From: Dehalococcoidia bacterium
GTDB taxonomy: Bacteria > Chloroflexota > Dehalococcoidia > UBA6926
Reading direction: 5' to 3'
Assembly: GCA_030754805.1 (NCBI GenBank)
Contig: JASLZO010000033.1
Location: 1 to 8,941, forward strand
Length of the DNA: 8,941 bases
Position numbers and translations under genes: made by a program. Shown one piece after another: positions 5,500 through 8,941 of this stretch. Below the pieces are notes generated by a model. The model did no database searches and was not told the DNA's origin. It saw only the letters and a list, made by a program, of their open reading frames with translations. Numbering within the stretch: position 1 is the first letter of the stretch; each line of letters opens with the position of its first letter.

Positions 5500-6576
5500 C
5501 TAGAGGATCCGGTCCTCGGGCATGTTGACCCACGCGCTCATCTCGTGTGGCTGAGTGACGGGCTGGCCCTCCGTAACGTAGGTCGGGTCGAGTCGATCCA
5601 TCGAAGGGACGCCGAGCAGGGCCATCACCCGCAAGACTTCGTCCTCGAGGATCTCCAGGGTCTTCAGGAGGCCTTCCTTCCCGCCGGCACCGAGGCCCCA
5701 TCCTTGGAGCTTGCCGATCGCGACCGCGTCCGCTCCGAGCGCGATGGCCTTAACGACATCCGCGCCGCGGACGACTCCCCCGTCGAGGACGATCTGTGCT
5801 TTGCCACCGACAGCCTCCACGATCTTCGGGAGCATCTCGATGGTGCTTTGGCCCTGGTCGAGCTGGCGCCCGCCGTGGTTCGAGACCCAGATGACGTCGA
5901 CCCCGTGTTCCACTGCCAGCTTGGCGTCCTCGGCCGTTGCTATCCCCTTCAGGTAGAAAGGAAGGTTCGCGTAGTCCCGGATGCGGTCCATCGTGTCCCA
6001 GGTGAGTGCGGCTTGGTCGGGGCCGTCGAAGGGCGAGGATCCGCGAGGTTGAGAGCTGCCGTGAATCATGGGGCGCTCACGACGGCTGCTACGGGCGCTG
6101 TCCACGGTCAGGCATAAACCTCGGAAACCGGCGCTCTTCACATCGTCCAATGCCGCAGCGATCCATTCCCAATCTCCGTGGACGTAGAGCTGGAAGACCT
6201 TCGGATCGCTGGTCGCTGCGGCGATGTCGGCGGGTCGGTGCCCGGCGACCTGACTGACGGCCTGGAGAGTGCCGAACTCGGAAGCCGCCTGTGCGGCCGC
6301 GATGCCGCCGTCTGGGTTGAAGCGGATCAGGCCGCCGACCGGGGCGAGGATGACCGGCATCCGGAGATTGTGGTCCAGCAGGGTGGTCGTCAGGTCGATG
6401 TTCGAGACGTCGACGAGGACTCGCGGCCGAAACGCAAGGCTGTCGAACCCCAACCGGTTTCTTCGCATCGTCGTCTCAGATTCGGACCCGCCGACCAGGT
6501 AGTCCCAGGCCGGTTGGGCCATGTTCCGCCGCGCCTGCTGGATGACTTCATCGTTGCTCAAGAACTCGGGGCTCAT
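5500..6576 (-). CDS. FMN-dependent alpha-hydroxy-acid oxidase/dehydrogenase
   Basis: A 358-residue cytoplasmic TIM-barrel flavoenzyme of the glycolate oxidase/lactate oxidase/L-lactate dehydrogenase family, which oxidises an L-2-hydroxy acid to the 2-oxo acid. By motif alignment the active-site set is present: Tyr26 (AWDYLVGGSESE), Tyr130 (QLYV), Arg164 or Arg165 (SRRER), Lys209 (YLKGI), His233 and Arg236 (SNHGGRQLD), Asp264 and Arg269 (LDGGVVRGAD). The usual phosphate-binding Arg of the late GRP motif is Lys288 here (IGKLQGWGL). The common STLS-type segment reads VSQVAGHRPADI (106-117). Length is normal for the family. The ATG has a GGGAGGT ribosome site 6 nt upstream and a promoter candidate further up. 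It is first of three co-directional metabolic genes, with a CoA-ligase alpha and an aldolase downstream. The exact hydroxy-acid substrate is unknown, and oxygen versus other electron acceptors cannot be distinguished. Confidence 0.92.
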   Translation of the reverse strand: MSPEFLSNDEVIQQARRNMAQPAWDYLVGGSESETTMRRNRLGFDSLAFRPRVLVDVSNIDLTTTLLDHNLRMPVILAPVGGLIRFNPDGGIAAAQAASEFGTLQAVSQVAGHRPADIAAATSDPKVFQLYVHGDWEWIAAALDDVKSAGFRGLCLTVDSARSSRRERPMIHGSSQPRGSSPFDGPDQAALTWDTMDRIRDYANLPFYLKGIATAEDAKLAVEHGVDVIWVSNHGGRQLDQGQSTIEMLPKIVEAVGGKAQIVLDGGVVRGADVVKAIALGADAVAIGKLQGWGLGAGGKEGLLKTLEILEDEVLRVMALLGVPSMDRLDPTYVTEGQPVTQPHEMSAWVNMPEDRIL

Positions 6577-6581
6577 CGGGT

Positions 6582-6588
6582 ACCTCCC
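6582..6588 (-). promoter_or_regulatory. Shine-Dalgarno of the FMN oxidase
   Basis: GGGAGGT on the minus strand, 5 nt before the ATG at 6576 (6 nt from GGAGG), is the strongest ribosome site in the window. It fixes this start codon and suggests high translation. Confidence 0.8.
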
Positions 6589-6618
6589 GAGGTTGCGTGC
6601 GGTCTGGTTCGCGGACGC

Positions 6619-6647
6619 ACTATAGCAACGGGTCCGGCCGTTACCAA
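6619..6647 (-). promoter_or_regulatory. Candidate promoter of the FMN oxidase (and possibly the downstream set)
   Basis: On the minus strand TTGGTA (6647-6642), 17 bp, TATAGT (6624-6619). The -10 box matches consensus at 5 of 6 positions and the -35 at 4 of 6. A start near 6612 would leave a leader of about 36 nt. The -10 hexamer is the same as at the PadR promoter. Confidence 0.55.
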
Positions 6648-6723
6648 CGGGAAGATGCGGTTTGCGCTCTGAATCTGGCTCGCTGCCGGCCTCGGTGAAA
6701 GCACCAGCAGTTCATCGAAGCCC

Positions 6724-6771
6724 CAGCCGATTCGAAGACCGATCGGCTGCTGCATATAGGATTGAATCAAT
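6724..6771. repeat. Inverted repeats in the divergent intergenic region
   Basis: CAGCCGAT (6724-6731) and ATCGGCTG (6742-6749) form a perfect 8-bp inverted repeat around a 10-nt loop. It is followed by TATAGG (6755-6760), a weak -10 candidate for the plus-strand gene, and by the palindrome ATTGA-A-TCAAT (6761-6771). No T-run adjoins the stem. The layout is compatible with an operator between divergent genes or with a 5' leader hairpin; neither is proven. Confidence 0.45.
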
Positions 6772-6792
6772 TCGTCGTGCTGTGGGGGGATC

Positions 6793-7005
6793 ATGAGTTC
6801 GGAGTCTCTGAGTTGTGTTCGGTGTGGTCATGTACGCAGCGAGCATGTTGAAGGCATGTGCGAGAGTTGCGCTCGTGATGAAATTGAACGTGGTTCAAGC
6901 TCCGCGGTTTTCCATTTCTTCACGCTCGACCCGCCGTCTCGCGCCGACATCATCGAGGATCTGGACTCGCTACTCCCGTGGGGAGACGAAGAAGAGGATC
7001 ATTAG
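6793..7005 (+). CDS. Small zinc-ribbon-like hypothetical protein
   Basis: A 70-residue product and the only supported plus-strand gene. It carries two CxxC knuckles, Cys8-x2-Cys11 and Cys23-x2-Cys26. These are linked by GHVRSEHVEGM with His13 and His18, a pattern typical of tiny zinc-binding ribbons. The remainder is a short hydrophobic stretch (VFHFFTL) and a strongly acidic C-terminus (IIEDLDSLLPWGDEEEDH) suited to protein or RNA-polymerase contact (inference). A G-run (6784-6789) sits close upstream of the ATG as a short-spaced ribosome site. It is divergent from the FMN oxidase and ends 17 bp short of the convergent ABC ATPase stop. I do not recognise a named family. Possible roles include a regulator or an adaptor; no function can be assigned. 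The overlapping frame at 6815-7036 lacks any such motif. Confidence 0.65.
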   Translation: MSSESLSCVRCGHVRSEHVEGMCESCARDEIERGSSSAVFHFFTLDPPSRADIIEDLDSLLPWGDEEEDH

Positions 7006-7022
7006 TACTGAAACACCAGTCG

Positions 7023-8941
7023 TCAGTGCGCGCTGAGCAGTTCGTCTACAGGAATGTGGCAGTGGATGACGTGTTCTGACGAGTCGGGCCCGGGACGCGC
7101 GGGCGGCGGGGTTTCATCGCAAATAGACCCGATTTTGCGCGGGCAGCGCGCGGCGAAGAAACAACCCTCAAAACGTTCGTGCATCGTGGGCACGGTGCCG
7201 GGGAGCCGGATACGCGTCTGTGGAGCGTCGGGGTCGGGCGCCGGCGCAGCCGAAAGCAGTGCCTCGGTGTAGGGATGCGATGGCGCATTCAGCACCTTCT
7301 CCGTCGATCCCGATTCGGCCACATTTCCGGCGTAGATCACCAAGATGTCATCGGAGACGTAGCGCACCACCCCCAGGTCATGCGAAATGAAGAGGAAGGA
7401 GGTGCTCGTCTCCCGTTGATGTTGCTCCAGGAGATTGAGTACGTCAGCCTGGACGGAGACGTCTAGCGACGAAACCGCCTCGTCCGCGACGATGAGGTCG
7501 GTATTGCCTGCGAATGAAGCCGCGAGTGAAACCCGTTGGAGTTCACCACCGCTGAGCTCATCGGGTCGACGATCCAGATATGCGGGATCTAATCGAACCG
7601 CCCGTGACAGCTCCATAGCGCGGGCGTGACGTTCCTCTCGGTTCAATGTCGTAAATTTCCGCAACGTCCGAATGATCGTATGGCGGATCGGAAGCCGGGG
7701 GTTGAGGGAGGAGGTCGGGTTCTGGAACACCATTCGCATTCCCGCCGACTGCTCATCGGTTCGCCCCTCTATCTTCGGAGCGAGTTCCTCACCTCGAAGA
7801 TGGAGTTCGCCTTCATCCCGCGGGATCAAACCCACCACTGTTCGGGCAGCGGTTGTCTTACCAGATCCGCTTTCCCCGACGATACCGAGGGTCCTACCGG
7901 ACTGCACCCGGAAGTTGACATCTGTGACTGCTCGCACCGGCGGGTTTACTTGTGGGCCAAACAGGAGATACTTTCGCTTCCATTTCCCATAGAACCGTTG
8001 TAAACCTTTTGCGCTGAGCACCTCTTCGGAACTGTCAGGATTTGCCTTATCTAATGGCTCCAGATCACCCCAAACTTCTGGTCGCATATCGTTCCAGAAG
8101 AAGCAGCGTGAAAGGCGATCCTCTCCGGCGTCGAGCATCGTGGGTGCTTCCGTTCGGCACGCGTCCTGTGCCATGGGACACCTGGGGGCGAAAAGACAGG
8201 CTTCAGCGGTCGTCTCTTGGGGAGTGTAGATGCCACCTGGGATACTTCGGAGTTTCGTCACTGCTCCCGTGTGTGAAGGCGCTTGTGGGGCGCTCTGCAG
8301 CAAACCGGCCGTGTAGGGATGTTTGGGGTCCTTAAACAGTTCACGGACCGGTGCTTCCTCGATGGTTTGGCCCGCGTACATCACGGCTACCCGATCGGCC
8401 ACACGGGCGACGGCTCCTAGGTTATGGCTGACAAAGAGGATTGCGGTATTTGTGCGCTCCTTTAGGTCGAGCACAAGGTCGAGCATCGTCGCTTCCATCG
8501 TTACATCGAGGCTTGTGGTTGGTTCGTCCATAACGAGTAGGTCTGGTTCGCAGGCGAGGGCCATGGCGATCATCACTCGTTGCTGCATTCCACCGCTCAG
8601 CTCGTGCGGGTACCGACGGCCAACGTTTTCGGGATCTGGGAGCCTGACGCTCTCGAAGAGTTCCGTGGTTCGTTGCTGCGCCTGCTGTCTATCGCGTTGG
8701 AGATGCTTCGTGAGGATCTCTTCCATCTGTTTTCCGATGCGCATCGTGGGAGTCAGCGAGGTTGCGGGATTCTGGTAGACCATCGCGATCCGATCGCCAC
8801 GAAGGTCGTTCAACTCTGACGACGTCATGTGAACCAGATCCTTGCCTTCGAAGAGGATCGATCCGTCGATTTCCGTCGTTCCGGGAAGCGACCTGATCAA
8901 GCCCGGAAGGTACCCCATGATCGTGAAAGCGGTGATGGTCT
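7023..8941 (-). CDS. Fused two-domain ABC ATPase of a peptide/nickel-type importer (N-terminus outside window)
   Basis: Cytoplasmic ATPase of an Opp/Dpp/Gsi-type importer, with the DppD-like and DppF-like halves in one chain. The frame is open to the right edge; the residues before the ATG at 8918 (TITAFTI) look like the end of a Walker A helix, so roughly 40 N-terminal residues are missing. Counting from 8918, NBD1 has Gln49, LSGGMQQ (107-113), LLVMDEP (127-133) and His165. NBD2 has Walker A GESGSGKTT (348-356), Gln399, LSGGELQ (455-461), LIVADEA with Glu480, and His513. Each half ends in an oligopeptide-transporter C-terminal domain with four cysteines: 241, 247, 254, 272 and 586, 592, 600, 620. 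Both NBDs look catalytically intact. No permease or binding protein lies downstream in the window, so the partners are probably upstream, off the right edge. Substrate (peptide, glutathione, nickel or other) is undetermined. Confidence 0.93.
   Translation of the reverse strand, partial: TITAFTIMGYLPGLIRSLPGTTEIDGSILFEGKDLVHMTSSELNDLRGDRIAMVYQNPATSLTPTMRIGKQMEEILTKHLQRDRQQAQQRTTELFESVRLPDPENVGRRYPHELSGGMQQRVMIAMALACEPDLLVMDEPTTSLDVTMEATMLDLVLDLKERTNTAILFVSHNLGAVARVADRVAVMYAGQTIEEAPVRELFKDPKHPYTAGLLQSAPQAPSHTGAVTKLRSIPGGIYTPQETTAEACLFAPRCPMAQDACRTEAPTMLDAGEDRLSRCFFWNDMRPEVWGDLEPLDKANPDSSEEVLSAKGLQRFYGKWKRKYLLFGPQVNPPVRAVTDVNFRVQSGRTLGIVGESGSGKTTAARTVVGLIPRDEGELHLRGEELAPKIEGRTDEQSAGMRMVFQNPTSSLNPRLPIRHTIIRTLRKFTTLNREERHARAMELSRAVRLDPAYLDRRPDELSGGELQRVSLAASFAGNTDLIVADEAVSSLDVSVQADVLNLLEQHQRETSTSFLFISHDLGVVRYVSDDILVIYAGNVAESGSTEKVLNAPSHPYTEALLSAAPAPDPDAPQTRIRLPGTVPTMHERFEGCFFAARCPRKIGSICDETPPPARPGPDSSEHVIHCHIPVDELLSAH

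Noticed and set aside
6573..6794. Minus-strand 73-codon open frame whose stop overlaps the FMN oxidase start
   Set aside because: It has no Shine-Dalgarno and no recognisable motif. It covers the predicted FMN oxidase promoter and ribosome site, and its start overlaps the start codon of the zinc-ribbon gene at a CATG. Chance is the simpler explanation.
7006..7022. Bidirectional terminator between the convergent zinc-ribbon and ABC genes
   Set aside because: The 17-bp gap allows only a 4-bp ACTG/CAGT pairing and has no T-tract, too weak to call.
6815..7036. Alternative plus-strand frame overlapping the zinc-ribbon gene
   Set aside because: It has no paired cysteines and no ribosome site, and it runs into the convergent ABC gene. 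The 6793 frame has the CxxC pairs and a coherent acidic tail.
8916..8918. ATG as the true start of the ABC ATPase
   Set aside because: The frame remains open upstream to the edge, and the residues before it (TITAFTI) match the helix after a Walker A. The protein therefore begins outside the window.

Overview
The window is a GC-rich (roughly 60% by eye), densely packed bacterial segment. Six of the seven genes I can support lie on the minus strand. No rRNA, tRNA, transposase, integrase, CRISPR array or phage gene is visible. The mix (fused Opp/Dpp-type ATPase, FMN-dependent 2-hydroxy-acid oxidase, ADP-forming-type acyl-CoA synthetase alpha subunit, class II aldolase, PadR-controlled efflux) suggests a free-living heterotroph. 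An environmental lineage such as Chloroflexota or a similar high-GC phylum is a guess only; nothing here fixes taxonomy.

Reading in the direction of transcription, from right to left: (1) 8941-7023, a fused two-domain peptide/nickel-type ABC transporter ATPase that enters the window already open, so its N-terminus and first Walker A are missing. (2) A convergent 70-residue double-CxxC zinc-ribbon-like protein on the plus strand (6793-7005). (3) A 216-bp divergent intergenic region (6577-6792) with a credible promoter and strong Shine-Dalgarno for the next gene, plus inverted repeats. (4) A possible catabolic set: FMN-dependent alpha-hydroxy-acid oxidase (6576-5500), a 167-bp gap rich in hairpins, an acyl-CoA synthetase alpha-like CoA-binding protein (5332-3851), and, 9 bp later, a class II aldolase/adducin-domain enzyme (3841-3056). 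(5) A compact three-gene operon: PadR-type repressor (2955-2395), MFS_3-type exporter (2398-989, ATGA overlap) and a metallo-beta-lactamase-fold hydrolase (985 to beyond the left edge, 3-bp gap).

The best-supported regulatory story is the PadR operon. A near-consensus sigma70-type promoter (TTGACA, 18 bp, TATAGT) is followed by a perfect 16-bp palindrome that overlaps the -10 element and start site, inside a run of four alternating AGTC/GACT half-sites. This fits a self-repressing efflux/detoxification operon: the regulator senses a compound, the MFS protein exports it, and the MBL-fold enzyme may hydrolyse it (inference). The MBL-fold gene is unusual in carrying a long low-complexity His/Asp/Gly/Ser-rich insertion between its metal-binding halves.

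I see no clearly new defence or mobile system. The more interesting leads are the half-site array at the PadR promoter, the inserted MBL-fold enzyme, the orphan CoA-ligase alpha subunit beside a 2-hydroxy-acid oxidase and aldolase, the zinc-ribbon microprotein, and the two cysteine quartets in the fused ABC ATPase.
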